Source of the DNA: Actinomycetales bacterium
GTDB lineage: Bacteria; Actinomycetota; Actinomycetes; Actinomycetales; Dermatophilaceae
Reading direction: 5' to 3'
DNA: 64,000 nt
NCBI GenBank assembly: GCA_016710385.1
Contig: JADJVX010000018.1
Span: forward strand, 372,001 to 436,000
Below are positions 30,633 to 39,463 of the stretch, one piece after another. Position 1 is the stretch's first letter. The number at the start of each line of letters is the position of its first letter. The notes below the pieces were generated by a model. That model was not told where the DNA came from, made no database searches, and saw only the letters and a list, made by a program, of their open reading frames with translations. The translations under genes and the position numbers were made by a program.

Positions 30633-31298
30633 ATGCCCTCGTATGCCGGCCACGTCACCCCCGGCGGCCCTTCGGCCGTGCGGGAGCTGGATGCGATGAC
30701 GATCCGCAAGTGCAGCGTCGGGCCCTTCGACAACAACGCCTACCTGCTGACCTGCCGAGCCACCGGGCAGCAGGTGCTGGTCGACGCGGCCAATGACGCC
30801 CAGCGGCTCCAGGCGTTCGTGTCCGAAGGATCCGGACGGTTGGACGGGATCGTCACTACCCACCGGCACCCCGATCATGTCGTCGCGCTGGCCGAGATGG
30901 CGCGCTGGTCAGGGGCGCCGACCCTAGCCGGCTCACCCGACGCTGACGCCCTCCCGGTCGAGCCGTCCAACCGGCTCGACCACGGCGACCAGATCCAGGT
31001 CGGTGAAATCACCCTCGACGTCATCCTGCTGCGCGGTCACACCGAGGGCGGTATTGCGCTGGCCTACCCGGACCCGGCCGGTGTCACCCACCTCATCACC
31101 GGCGACTCGCTCTTCCCGGGCGGGGTGGGCAACACCAAGCAGCCGGGGCAGTCCTTCGAGCAGCTCTACACCGACGTCGTGGAGCGAATCTTCGACGTCT
31201 ACGACGACCACACCTGGCTCTATCCCGGCCACGGCGACGACACCGTGCTCGGTCGCGAGCGCCCCCACCTGGGCGAATGGCGAGCCCGCGGCTGGTGA
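30633..31298 (+). CDS. Metallo-beta-lactamase-fold hydrolase
   Basis: 221 residues. Dinuclear zinc site: THRHPDH (His77, His79, Asp81, His82), LLRGHTEGG, TGDSLFPGG (bridging Asp) and LYPGHGDDT. This resembles glyoxalase-II-like thioester hydrolases. Paired with the mycothiol-family gene just upstream, it may cleave a mycothiol thioester or adduct; that is inference. GGAAGGATCGTGAGCG precedes the ATG, giving a good ribosome site. Confidence 0.87.
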   Translation: MPSYAGHVTPGGPSAVRELDAMTIRKCSVGPFDNNAYLLTCRATGQQVLVDAANDAQRLQAFVSEGSGRLDGIVTTHRHPDHVVALAEMARWSGAPTLAGSPDADALPVEPSNRLDHGDQIQVGEITLDVILLRGHTEGGIALAYPDPAGVTHLITGDSLFPGGVGNTKQPGQSFEQLYTDVVERIFDVYDDHTWLYPGHGDDTVLGRERPHLGEWRARGW

Positions 31299-31322
31299 AA
31301 GGTTGCCGCGACCGTGTGAGGC

Positions 31323-32210
31323 TCAGGCGGCTGCGGACTCGATGAGGTCGATGATGGCGTCGACGATGACCTCGACCGCCTCGTAGGGGGTCATGTGGCC
31401 GACCCCGGGCAGCACCCGCAGGTGCGAGCTGGGGATGTGGTCGCGCAGTGCCTCGGCGTAGGTCACCGGGATGAGCCGGTCGTGGTCGCCGCTGATGATG
31501 TGCGTCGGCACCCGCACGAAGTGCGCCAGCGACTCTGCCTCGTTGTGCTGCGAGATCGCGTAGAAGAACCGTCCGATCGTCGGCATCTTGGTGCGCTTGA
31601 TCTGGTCGATCGCATGCGCGACATCCTCCCGTGCAGCGCGGTATCCGAAGAGCAACCGCCCCTGCACAAGTCGCGGGACAAGCAACCGCGGAGGTATGCC
31701 GGGTGCTCGGGACGCGACCGACATGATGAGAGCCTCCAGCGGCACCGGATCGCGCCCCTCGATCGAGGCTGCCGTCGAGGCCAGGACCACCCCGCGCACC
31801 CGGTCGGTGAAGGTCTCCCCCTGCAGACCGGCATACGCCATCACCGACATGCCGCCCATCGAGTGGCCGACGAGGATGAGCGGGCCGTCCGGCGTCGTCG
31901 CGTCGATGACCTCGGCAAGGTCGTCACCGAGGATGCGGACGCTCGGGTCGTGCTCGACTCCCATCGTCGACTTGCCGTGCCCGCGTTGGTCATAGGTGAC
32001 GATGCGGACATCGAGCCGGCGCAGCAGTGCGTCGATGACCCGATGCCAACTGCTGTGGTCCATGCACCAACCGTGGGCGAGGACAACCGTGGGGCCCGAT
32101 GCCGGTAGACCGGCCTCGGGGAGAAACTCCTGAGCGAAGAGGTTGGCGCCGTAGGACACCGGCACGCGGTAGGCGCGGCCCACCATCTTGCCTCCAACCG
32201 TGCTGGTCAC
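31323..32210 (-). CDS. Alpha/beta hydrolase (serine nucleophile)
   Basis: 295 residues. VVLAHGWCMDHSSWHRV (oxyanion hole), TYDQRGHGKST, nucleophile elbow LVGHSMGGMSVMAYAG, acid in ISGDHDRLIPVT, and His in VLPGVGHMTPYEA. Form typical of lipases/esterases of small or acyl substrates. GTG start overlaps the SDR stop by 4 bases, which ties it to the lipid cluster, perhaps as an ester or acyl-thioester hydrolase. Confidence 0.86.
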   Translation of the reverse strand: MTSTVGGKMVGRAYRVPVSYGANLFAQEFLPEAGLPASGPTVVLAHGWCMDHSSWHRVIDALLRRLDVRIVTYDQRGHGKSTMGVEHDPSVRILGDDLAEVIDATTPDGPLILVGHSMGGMSVMAYAGLQGETFTDRVRGVVLASTAASIEGRDPVPLEALIMSVASRAPGIPPRLLVPRLVQGRLLFGYRAAREDVAHAIDQIKRTKMPTIGRFFYAISQHNEAESLAHFVRVPTHIISGDHDRLIPVTYAEALRDHIPSSHLRVLPGVGHMTPYEAVEVIVDAIIDLIESAAA

Positions 32211-33061
32211 GCCGTGGACTCAGTCCTGCCCGTGAAATCTTCCATCGTGTGATAGACCCCGATGATGTTGTCGGCGATGAAGTCGCGCACGCCGATCGGC
32301 ACCAAGCCCTTGAGCACCTCGCTGAGCATGACCGTCCTGGGCAGGATGACGAAGGGCACCCCGGCAAGCATGCCCTTCCATGCCTCGTCGACGACGTGAT
32401 CGGGCTCGAGGATGGGCAGCAGCGGCGCCGACTTGGCCCCCGCGAACATCCCGGTGTTGACGTAGTAGGGGCACACCGTGGTCACCATGACGTGTGCGAT
32501 CCCGGCCTGCTTGAGCTCGAGGCGCACCGAGTCGGACCAGCCGATGACCGCCCACTTGGACGCGGCATACACGGCCATCCGGGGGTTGGGCGTGAAGCCG
32601 GCGGCCGACGAGAGGTTGAGCACCCGGCAGTCGGCGCTGTTGGCGATCATGCCGGGCAGGAACTCGCGCGCGACGTACATCGGCGCGAGAGTGTTGACGT
32701 CGACGGTGAGCTTGGTGTCCTTGATCGAATCGGATTCCCAGAAGTAGGTGTTGCCCCGCACGACACCGGCGTTGTTGACCAGGACATCGACATGACCGAT
32801 GTCGGAGCGCACAGCGTCGGCGCTCACCTTGACATCGTCGAGGTCGGAGACGTCGACGATAAACCCGCTCAGGACCACCCCGTGCGCAGCTGCCTGATCG
32901 GCCAGGTCGGCGAGGGTCTGGTTGAGCCGATCTTCCTGCAGGTCCCACAGCACCACGTGGGCCGCACCCTCGGCGATGGCCCGCTCGGCGAACAGCCGCC
33001 CCATTCCCATGGCTGCCCCGGTGACGAGGACGTTCTTGCCCTGGACCGATTTCACGACCAC
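32207..33061 (-). CDS. Short-chain dehydrogenase/reductase, similar to long-chain alcohol/retinol type
   Basis: 284 residues. Cofactor motif TGAAMGMG (14-21), NNAG (96-99), catalytic Ser152 in LNLSSAAG, Tyr165 and Lys169 in YAASK. Asp40 ending strand 2 suggests NAD(H) over NADP(H). The C-terminal half (VTTVCPYYVNTGMFAGAKS, then LEPDHVVDEAWKGM) recalls the animal SDR16C group (RDH10, 17-beta-HSD11), lipid-droplet enzymes acting on long-chain or isoprenoid alcohols; this is from memory, not computed. In context, it is a candidate fatty aldehyde/alcohol oxidoreductase. Confidence 0.86.
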   Translation of the reverse strand: MVVKSVQGKNVLVTGAAMGMGRLFAERAIAEGAAHVVLWDLQEDRLNQTLADLADQAAAHGVVLSGFIVDVSDLDDVKVSADAVRSDIGHVDVLVNNAGVVRGNTYFWESDSIKDTKLTVDVNTLAPMYVAREFLPGMIANSADCRVLNLSSAAGFTPNPRMAVYAASKWAVIGWSDSVRLELKQAGIAHVMVTTVCPYYVNTGMFAGAKSAPLLPILEPDHVVDEAWKGMLAGVPFVILPRTVMLSEVLKGLVPIGVRDFIADNIIGVYHTMEDFTGRTESTA

Positions 33062-33160
33062 TCCTTACTGATGGGTAACATCATCCTGGCACGCTGGGGT
33101 GGTCTGTGGCGACGCCCGGGTGAGCGAGGACGGTGTGTCCTTGGTCGCCTGCGCGGTCGC

Positions 33161-35224
33161 CTACGCCGACGGCGTCGCCTCGGCGGCTTGCGCCCGAGCC
33201 GCCAACGCCGCCTCCCGCACCCGAGCGAAGTCGGCGTCGGTGTAGACACCCTTCACTCCGGAGATCGTGGCGAGCTTCATCCCGTGCTTGAGGCCGAGCT
33301 GATAGATCTCCTTGACCTTGGGCCACTCGATGCTGCGGCCCACCGTGAAGGTTTCGTATCGACCCTCCAGGGCCAGCACGACGGTCTCGGCCAGGCAGGC
33401 ATAGGCGACCCCCGGCGGCAGGCCGATGTCGCGCATGTGGACATCGCCGGGCAGATCGACCTCGCCCGACTCGATAACCAATACGTCCGGACGCTTGGCG
33501 ACGTCTTCTGCGGACATGTCCAGCGGCCGCGCGACATCGGTGATGACGCACCCCGGTTTGACCTTCATGATGTCCAGCACCCGGTTGCCCGCCGCGGACG
33601 TGGCCGTGACGATGAGGTCCATCTCGGCCAACGCCTCCCCCGGGTTGCCCGCCACGAAGATCTCGGCACGGGGGTTCTCCTGCTCGATCTCGTGCTTGAT
33701 CGCCAGCAGCTTGGCGGTCTCCGGGGACACCAGCCAGAGTTCATCGGTCACCAGGGCGAGCAATCGGGCACAGACCGAGCCGATCGCTCCTGTGGCGCCC
33801 ACGACCATCGCCTTGCCGTGGATGATGCCGTCCGCGCCCAATTCGGCGATCCCCAACTGGCGCATCGCGTCGTGGGCCGCCCACAGCGCGCCGGACGCGC
33901 TGTAGCTGTTACCGGTCGTGACCGGCAGCGGCGCCCGCTTGGCCACCGTGACCCCGGCGTCGCCGACGACCTTGGTGAAGGCGCCCAGGCCCATGACCTG
34001 CGCGCCGAGCTTCTTGGCCAGGTCGGCGGCCTCCAAAAGCCTGGAGTAGGTGAACTCAGGACTGTGCCCGAGCATCTCCTTGGGCGTGCCCCCCACTGTG
34101 ATGAGCCAGCCCTCCGCTTCGGCCCCGGTGGGCGAGGTGATCCCCGTGACGTGGCTGTAGACGAACGGCGGAGCGTAGGCCATGGCTTTCTCGACGACGC
34201 CGACCATGCCCGGCACCTTGGTGATGGCCCGCAACGGTTCGACGTTCTTGAAGTATTGCTGCGACAACGGGTGGATGACGAACGCGAAGCGGCTCTTGCG
34301 CTTGTCGCCATTGGGTCGGAGCAGTCGCGGGGTGAGCTCGGCGCGCTGGATGAGCTCGAGCAGGTCATCGGTGGTGAGTTCGCGATCTTCGGTATGCAGT
34401 GCCGCCGCCATCGCCTCGAACATCGCGGTCACGGCCATGAAGTCGAAGGGTTGCGGCGTCGCGTCGATGACGAGATCGACTCCCCGACGGGCGAGTTCGG
34501 CCAGCCGCGCCTCGGAGACCGCGTTGGTGATGACGGTCTTGCCGGAGAGGTCCTCGATGTCGAAGCGGATCAGCTCGGAGTAGCTGCCGATGATGACGTC
34601 GGCGTCGCGGGCCGCGCGGTGGGCCAGGCGATCGCTCATCCAGGCCACCGGTCCGGTGCTGCGGGCCTTGACCAGATTCGGTGTCATCCGCCAGGCCAGA
34701 ACGCCGGCCTCGGCAGCCTTCGCGGTGAACGGGTTGACGGCCAGCGAGGTCGGCACGCCGACTCGCTTGGTGGGGTCAACGAACTCGATGTTGTCCGTGA
34801 ACTCGCGCAGGACAGCGACGGCCCGCTCGTGATGGCTGCCCTCCAGGACGACCGTGCGGGCATTGCTGAAATAGCCGGGGTATTCCCGCTGTACGTGACG
34901 AATGGCCCACTCCTGCAAGACATTCGCGAGCACGGCACCATCGCGAACCGGGACCCTGGCCGTCGTGCGCAGCAGGTCGTGAATGGCGCTCACATCTCCG
35001 CGGTAGAGGCCCGCAGCGGCCGCCTCGCGGATCCCGGTCACCGCGATCGCGTCGCACTTGAGCGACCACTGCCAGACCAGCCGCTCGGCCTCCGCGACAT
35101 CGCCACTGGTGCCGATCCGCACCAAACGGAACTTGCGGCCGGCGAACGTGACGACCCGATCGAAATCCCACTCCCCCGATTGCAGCGTGATGTTGACGAC
35201 GACAAGACGAGTGCGACGCGACAT
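33161..35224 (-). CDS. Large protein with C-terminal acyl-ACP reductase (AAR)-like module
   Basis: 687 residues. Residues about 310-660 look like cyanobacterial aldehyde-forming acyl-ACP reductase: LGAQVMGLGAFTKVVGDAG and TTGNSYSASGALWAAHDAM, NADP loop VVGATGAIGS (474-483), and YACLAETVVLALEGRYETF with Cys610. The spacing from the Gly loop to Cys610 (134) matches that from the loop to the catalytic Cys294 in Synechococcus AAR (132), as I recall it. Residues 1-300 are soluble-looking, with strands such as RTRLVVVNITLQSGEWDFDR; I do not recognise this domain. Starts 5 bases after the acyltransferase gene, so probably co-translated with it. Confidence 0.75.
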   Translation of the reverse strand: MSRRTRLVVVNITLQSGEWDFDRVVTFAGRKFRLVRIGTSGDVAEAERLVWQWSLKCDAIAVTGIREAAAAGLYRGDVSAIHDLLRTTARVPVRDGAVLANVLQEWAIRHVQREYPGYFSNARTVVLEGSHHERAVAVLREFTDNIEFVDPTKRVGVPTSLAVNPFTAKAAEAGVLAWRMTPNLVKARSTGPVAWMSDRLAHRAARDADVIIGSYSELIRFDIEDLSGKTVITNAVSEARLAELARRGVDLVIDATPQPFDFMAVTAMFEAMAAALHTEDRELTTDDLLELIQRAELTPRLLRPNGDKRKSRFAFVIHPLSQQYFKNVEPLRAITKVPGMVGVVEKAMAYAPPFVYSHVTGITSPTGAEAEGWLITVGGTPKEMLGHSPEFTYSRLLEAADLAKKLGAQVMGLGAFTKVVGDAGVTVAKRAPLPVTTGNSYSASGALWAAHDAMRQLGIAELGADGIIHGKAMVVGATGAIGSVCARLLALVTDELWLVSPETAKLLAIKHEIEQENPRAEIFVAGNPGEALAEMDLIVTATSAAGNRVLDIMKVKPGCVITDVARPLDMSAEDVAKRPDVLVIESGEVDLPGDVHMRDIGLPPGVAYACLAETVVLALEGRYETFTVGRSIEWPKVKEIYQLGLKHGMKLATISGVKGVYTDADFARVREAALAARAQAAEATPSA

Positions 35225-35229
35225 ACAGG

Positions 35230-36759
35230 TCAGGCCCCTTGGGACGAGGTGGGTGTGGACAGGGGTGTGGACAGGGCTGCGGAGCGGGTGCGTGCGGCGG
35301 CCATGAGACGCGTGACGTGGCGGCCGACGCCCTGGCTGATGTGGTCGGGGTCGGGGATCATCCGGCTGTCGCCGGAGACACCGACGGCGACTGATCCGTT
35401 GTAGCTGAAGACACAGATCCCGATCGGCTGGTCACCCGAGGTTGGGACGAAAGCACAGACCGACTGCACCGGTATGCCGGCAAAGCGCAGTTGGGCTCGT
35501 GGTCCGGGGACGTTGCTGAGTTGGCCGATGGTCTTGCGAGAGAAGAAGTCCGTGATCCCGCGAGCGACCTTCTTGGGTGCCTCGGCAATGACCTTCTGGA
35601 CGCCGAAGGCGACGATCGGCTCTGCGCTGTGCTTGAGCCGGGTGGTGCGCTCGTGGATCTCCGCGATGAGCTCGGCCGGGTCGTCGATCCCCAGCGGCAT
35701 CGAGAAGAGCACGACGGCGAAGTGGTTGCCGAGCGTGTCCGGCAGGTCTCCGTCGATCGGCTGGAGGGACACCGGCATCATCCAGCCCAGGTCGTGGATG
35801 TCCTGCACCCCCCGCTCGCGCAGATAGTCGCTCAGGGCCAGCGAGACCGCCGACATCAGCACGTCGTTGACAGTGCCCTCGAAGGCCGCCGCGATGTCCT
35901 TGACCTCCGAAAGGTCGATGCCCGAACTCCAGGCCACCGACTTCGCCGTCTGGGGGTGCCCGCTCCACGCTTCGGCATCGGCTTTCTCGGACAGCAGCAG
36001 CCGCCCGATCTCCCGCCATGAGTTGGAGACCTCGTTGTCGTCCGAGGTGTAGGACGTCAACACATCCAGGAGCTTGACCGGGTGCTTGACGAACTCGAAC
36101 GCCGTCTCGACGTGCCGTGGAAGCGCCAAAGGGTCCAAGGCCGAGATGACGCCGTGGGTGACATCGCGTGCCACCTCCTTGCCGTGGCTCAGCACGTCGA
36201 GGCCGTCCTTGACCGTGGTCTCGGCCAGGTGCCGCACGACGTCGAGCGGCCCGCTAGGCCCGCCGTCCTTGTTGAGCCCCACCGCCGTGGGTGTCGCGTG
36301 TTCGCCGGCTCCTTCACAGATGCCCAGGAGCAACTGCACCAGCCGTATGCCGTCGCCCAGGCCGTGGTGGAACCGGGTCAGGAAGACGGCCCGGTCCTCG
36401 TCCGGGCCGACGATGAGCTGCATGTCCCAGATGGGGTGAGCCCGGTCGAAGGGCACCGAGAACTGTGACGAGATGTAGTCCTGCAGGGTCTCGTAGCTGC
36501 TGTCCGGCAGGTCGACGCGGAAGACGTGCCGGTCGAGCGAGAAGTCGACATCGTCCTCCCAGGTCCAATGCCGGCCGCGCTTGACCGGCACTTGACTGAG
36601 CACCCGGTACTTGGAGACCACCCGGTCGAAGACCGCAGTGCGGACGAAATCCCAATCGGGAGTGGCCTCGAGGGTGAGCAGGCCATGGACGTGCATGAGA
36701 TTGTTGCGCCGGTCCATGAGCAACCAGGTCAGATCCGATGCCGCTATCGGGGTGCTCAT
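35230..36759 (-). CDS. Wax ester synthase/diacylglycerol acyltransferase (WS/DGAT)
   Basis: 509 residues from ATG 36759 (GGCGGAACCTGG upstream). Joins acyl-CoA to fatty alcohols or diacylglycerol, making storage wax ester or triacylglycerol at the membrane. Catalytic HHxxxDG is HHGLGDG at 131-137; the N-terminal LTWLLMDRRNNLMHVHGLLTL and C-terminal LSNVPGPRAQLRFAGIPV are also standard. It heads a minus-strand run WS/DGAT, AAR-like reductase, SDR, hydrolase. Confidence 0.92.
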   Translation of the reverse strand: MSTPIAASDLTWLLMDRRNNLMHVHGLLTLEATPDWDFVRTAVFDRVVSKYRVLSQVPVKRGRHWTWEDDVDFSLDRHVFRVDLPDSSYETLQDYISSQFSVPFDRAHPIWDMQLIVGPDEDRAVFLTRFHHGLGDGIRLVQLLLGICEGAGEHATPTAVGLNKDGGPSGPLDVVRHLAETTVKDGLDVLSHGKEVARDVTHGVISALDPLALPRHVETAFEFVKHPVKLLDVLTSYTSDDNEVSNSWREIGRLLLSEKADAEAWSGHPQTAKSVAWSSGIDLSEVKDIAAAFEGTVNDVLMSAVSLALSDYLRERGVQDIHDLGWMMPVSLQPIDGDLPDTLGNHFAVVLFSMPLGIDDPAELIAEIHERTTRLKHSAEPIVAFGVQKVIAEAPKKVARGITDFFSRKTIGQLSNVPGPRAQLRFAGIPVQSVCAFVPTSGDQPIGICVFSYNGSVAVGVSGDSRMIPDPDHISQGVGRHVTRLMAAARTRSAALSTPLSTPTSSQGA

Positions 36760-36943
36760 CCAGGTTCCGCCTTCGAAGGTCGAGTCGGCCGGCCGCCGCG
36801 AACAGCGGCGAGGCATCGAGAAGCCACGTTTTCCATGAGTGTGGCGCGCTCACGATCCGGTGCACTGGACTCTCGTCCCGACGCTTTTCGTGACCGTCCT
36901 CACATCATCTCGCGCTCACCCGGCACGTGCCTACTCTTGAGTA

Positions 36944-38566
36944 ATGAGCCCCCGAGCCAGCAAGCCCAGGGCGGCGAAGGCAGCTGCAGCGCCGCTCGAC
37001 CCCGAACACGTCCTCCGCGCCACCTACGCCCTCGACCGGGCCTACGTCCGACGTCTCACCGAGCATGTGGTCCACACCGATGGCCAGGAGGTCATCGTCA
37101 CCTCGCCGGCCACCGGACAACCCATCGGTTCGGTGCCGACGTCCACGGCCACGGATGTCGCAGTCGCCTTCGACATCGCCCGCGACGCCGCGCGAGCCTG
37201 GTCCCAGACGAGCTTCCAGGAGAGGGAGCGGCTGCTCATGCGGCTGCACGACCTGATCCTCGACCGCCAGGACGAGATCATGGACCTCATCTGCTGGGAG
37301 TCCGGCAAGGCCCGGATCCATGCCTTCGACGAACCCCTGCACGTGGCCCTCACCGCCCGCTACTACGCGCGGACGCTGCACAAGCACCTCGGGCCGAAGC
37401 GTCGCGACGGGGTCGTTCCCTTCCTCACCCGGATCGACGAGCACCGCGTCGCCAAGGGCGTCGTGGCGATCATCTCGCCGTGGAACTACCCCTTCACGAT
37501 GGCCATGGTCGACGGACTGGCTGCGCTCGCGGCCGGCAACACGGTGGTGGCCAAGCCCGACCACCACACTCCGTTGAGCGCGTTGCTGGGTGCTGAGCTT
37601 CTGCGTGAGGCCGGCTTCCCGCCCGGGGCCTGGCAGGTGCTCGTCGGGTCCGGACGTGAGCTGGGCACACCGATGATCGAGCGCGCCGATTACGTCTGTT
37701 TTACCGGTTCGACCGCCACCGGCAAGCTCGTCGCCACCCAGTGCGCCGAGCGTCTCACCGGTTGCTCTTTGGAACTCGGCGGTAAGAACCCCATCCTCGT
37801 GCTCGCCGACGCCGACCTTGACCGCGCGGCCGAAGGGGCCGTGCGCGCCGCCTTCTCCAACGGCGGCCAACTGTGCGTGTCGACCGAGCGCCTCTATGTC
37901 GCGAGAGAGATCTATGACGATTTCGTGGCGAAGTTCGTCTCGCGCACCAAGGCGATGCGCCTGGGCAGCAGTCACGGGTGGGGCATCGACATGGGCTCGC
38001 TCATCTCGGCCGACCAGCTCGCGATCGTCCAGGAGCACGTCCGTGACGCTGTCGCTCATGGTGCGCGCATCCTCGCCGGCGGCAAAGCACGCCCCGACCT
38101 CGGGCCGTACTTCTACGAACCGACGATCCTCGAGGACGTCACCCCAGCGATGGCCTGTCATGGCGACGAGACCTTCGGACCGGTGATCTCGGTCTACCCG
38201 TTCGACTCCGAGGATGAGGCCGTCGAGTTGGCCAACAGCGGTGATTACGGCCTCAACGCCGCGATCTACAGCCGGGATGTCGAGCGGGCACGCGAGCTGG
38301 CCACCCGCATCCACTGTGGCACCGTCAATGTCAACGAGGCGTTCGGAGCAACCTTCGCCAGCATCGACGCGCCGATGGGCGGAATGCGCTCCTCGGGGAT
38401 GGGACGACGGCAAGGCGCTGAGGGCATCCTGCGGTATACCGAGGTGCAGTCGGTCGCAACGCAGTACATCCTGCGGTTCGGTCCGCACTGGGGCCTGACC
38501 GACGAGGCCTATGCCGGGGCGATGACCGCCGCGGTCAGATTCCTGACCTGGCTCGGCCGCGCCTGA
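36944..38566 (+). CDS. Aldehyde dehydrogenase, GabD2-like (succinate-semialdehyde type)
   Basis: 540 residues. VAIISPWNYPFTMAM, KPDHHTPLSALL, FTGSTATGKLVA, catalytic Glu in LELGGKNPIL, catalytic Cys in SNGGQLCVSTERLY, ETFGPVISVYP. The extra 30 residues at each end, and the tail RFGPHWGLTDEAYAGAMTAA, are like Mycobacterium GabD2. Divergent from the WS/DGAT gene, 184 bases apart. Beside an aldehyde-producing cluster it could instead oxidise fatty aldehydes; substrate is open. Confidence 0.88.
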   Translation: MSPRASKPRAAKAAAAPLDPEHVLRATYALDRAYVRRLTEHVVHTDGQEVIVTSPATGQPIGSVPTSTATDVAVAFDIARDAARAWSQTSFQERERLLMRLHDLILDRQDEIMDLICWESGKARIHAFDEPLHVALTARYYARTLHKHLGPKRRDGVVPFLTRIDEHRVAKGVVAIISPWNYPFTMAMVDGLAALAAGNTVVAKPDHHTPLSALLGAELLREAGFPPGAWQVLVGSGRELGTPMIERADYVCFTGSTATGKLVATQCAERLTGCSLELGGKNPILVLADADLDRAAEGAVRAAFSNGGQLCVSTERLYVAREIYDDFVAKFVSRTKAMRLGSSHGWGIDMGSLISADQLAIVQEHVRDAVAHGARILAGGKARPDLGPYFYEPTILEDVTPAMACHGDETFGPVISVYPFDSEDEAVELANSGDYGLNAAIYSRDVERARELATRIHCGTVNVNEAFGATFASIDAPMGGMRSSGMGRRQGAEGILRYTEVQSVATQYILRFGPHWGLTDEAYAGAMTAAVRFLTWLGRA

Positions 38567-38588
38567 CCGAGCGCTCGGAAGCCCGAGG

Positions 38589-39365
38589 TCACAGCAGGGT
38601 CGTCACCGCCTCGCCGAGGGCGGCATACGACGGCAGCACCGCTGTGCCCCGGTCGATGTCGCCGTCAAGCAAATCGGTGCCTAGTGCCGTGACGGCGACC
38701 CAGCGGCGTTCGCGCTCGATGACGGCGATGTCGTGCCGGATGCCTGGCAGCATCCCGGTCTTCGAGGCGCAGTGCACGTCTGCGGGCAGGTACGCGGCTA
38801 GTCCGTCCCGGAACTGTTGCTCCCGCATGACGGCGAGCGCCATCGCTGCACTGCGGCCGTCCACGAGGGCGCCAGCGCGCACTGCCGCGAGGAGTTCAGC
38901 CAAGTCGGCAGCCGTGGTGACATTGTCGCGTCCGGCCGCGACCGCGCCGGGGTCCATCATCGGACGACGAACCTCGGTATGCCGTGCCCGCGCCCGGGTG
39001 AGCAGCCGCGAGACCCCGCCGAACCCGACGACGCCGAGCACGGCGTTGGTCGCGTCGTTGTCCGACAGCGCCACCATGAGCCGAAGCATCTCTCCGGCGG
39101 GCAGCGTCGCGACCGACGGCAACAGCGACAGCGGCCCGCACCCGCCGACCCGCTGGGCAGGCAGCGTGAGGGGCAGGTCCCACGGCATACCGGATTCGAG
39201 GTAGGCCAGCAGGATGGCGACCTTGACCGTGCTGGCTGCCGGCACCACCCGAGCTGAGTCGTGATCCCAGCGGAAGCCGTCCCACCCGCGCACTGCGACA
39301 CTGACCTTTCCTGGCGCGGCGGCGACGATGGCGGCCAGGCGATCGCTGAGTGCGGCGTGCGTCAT
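38589..39365 (-). CDS. Class A beta-lactamase-related serine hydrolase
   Basis: 258 residues from ATG 39365, no signal peptide visible. Active-site set: Ser45-x-x-Lys48 (ASTVK), Ser101-Asp-Asn103 (ALSDNDATN), and Lys202-Thr-Gly204 (SKTGM). The omega-loop glutamate (Glu166-x-x-Leu-Asn) of true class A enzymes is not seen; the segment reads VRRPMMDPGAVAAGRDNVT. It is therefore probably a cytoplasmic esterase or peptidase-like relative, not a resistance enzyme. Convergent with the aldehyde dehydrogenase gene. Confidence 0.85.
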   Translation of the reverse strand: MTHAALSDRLAAIVAAAPGKVSVAVRGWDGFRWDHDSARVVPAASTVKVAILLAYLESGMPWDLPLTLPAQRVGGCGPLSLLPSVATLPAGEMLRLMVALSDNDATNAVLGVVGFGGVSRLLTRARARHTEVRRPMMDPGAVAAGRDNVTTAADLAELLAAVRAGALVDGRSAAMALAVMREQQFRDGLAAYLPADVHCASKTGMLPGIRHDIAVIERERRWVAVTALGTDLLDGDIDRGTAVLPSYAALGEAVTTLL

Positions 39366-39463
39366 GTGGTCAGTATCCCGGGTGGCACCGGCGCAGGCCC
39401 CGCTGTCCGGAGCATCACCAAGCTGCCTCGCCCACGGCAAGCTCGCGCGGGTAGCCTTCGGCC

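Noticed and set aside
32099..35404. 1101-codon open frame on the plus strand over the SDR and AAR-like genes
   Set aside because: No domain pattern, and recognised motifs with catalytic residues lie on the other strand; it is a shadow of GC3-biased coding.
31323..38566. Alkane biosynthesis locus (AAR plus aldehyde-deformylating oxygenase)
   Set aside because: No ferritin-like oxygenase of about 230 residues in the window; the acyltransferase neighbour points to wax ester.
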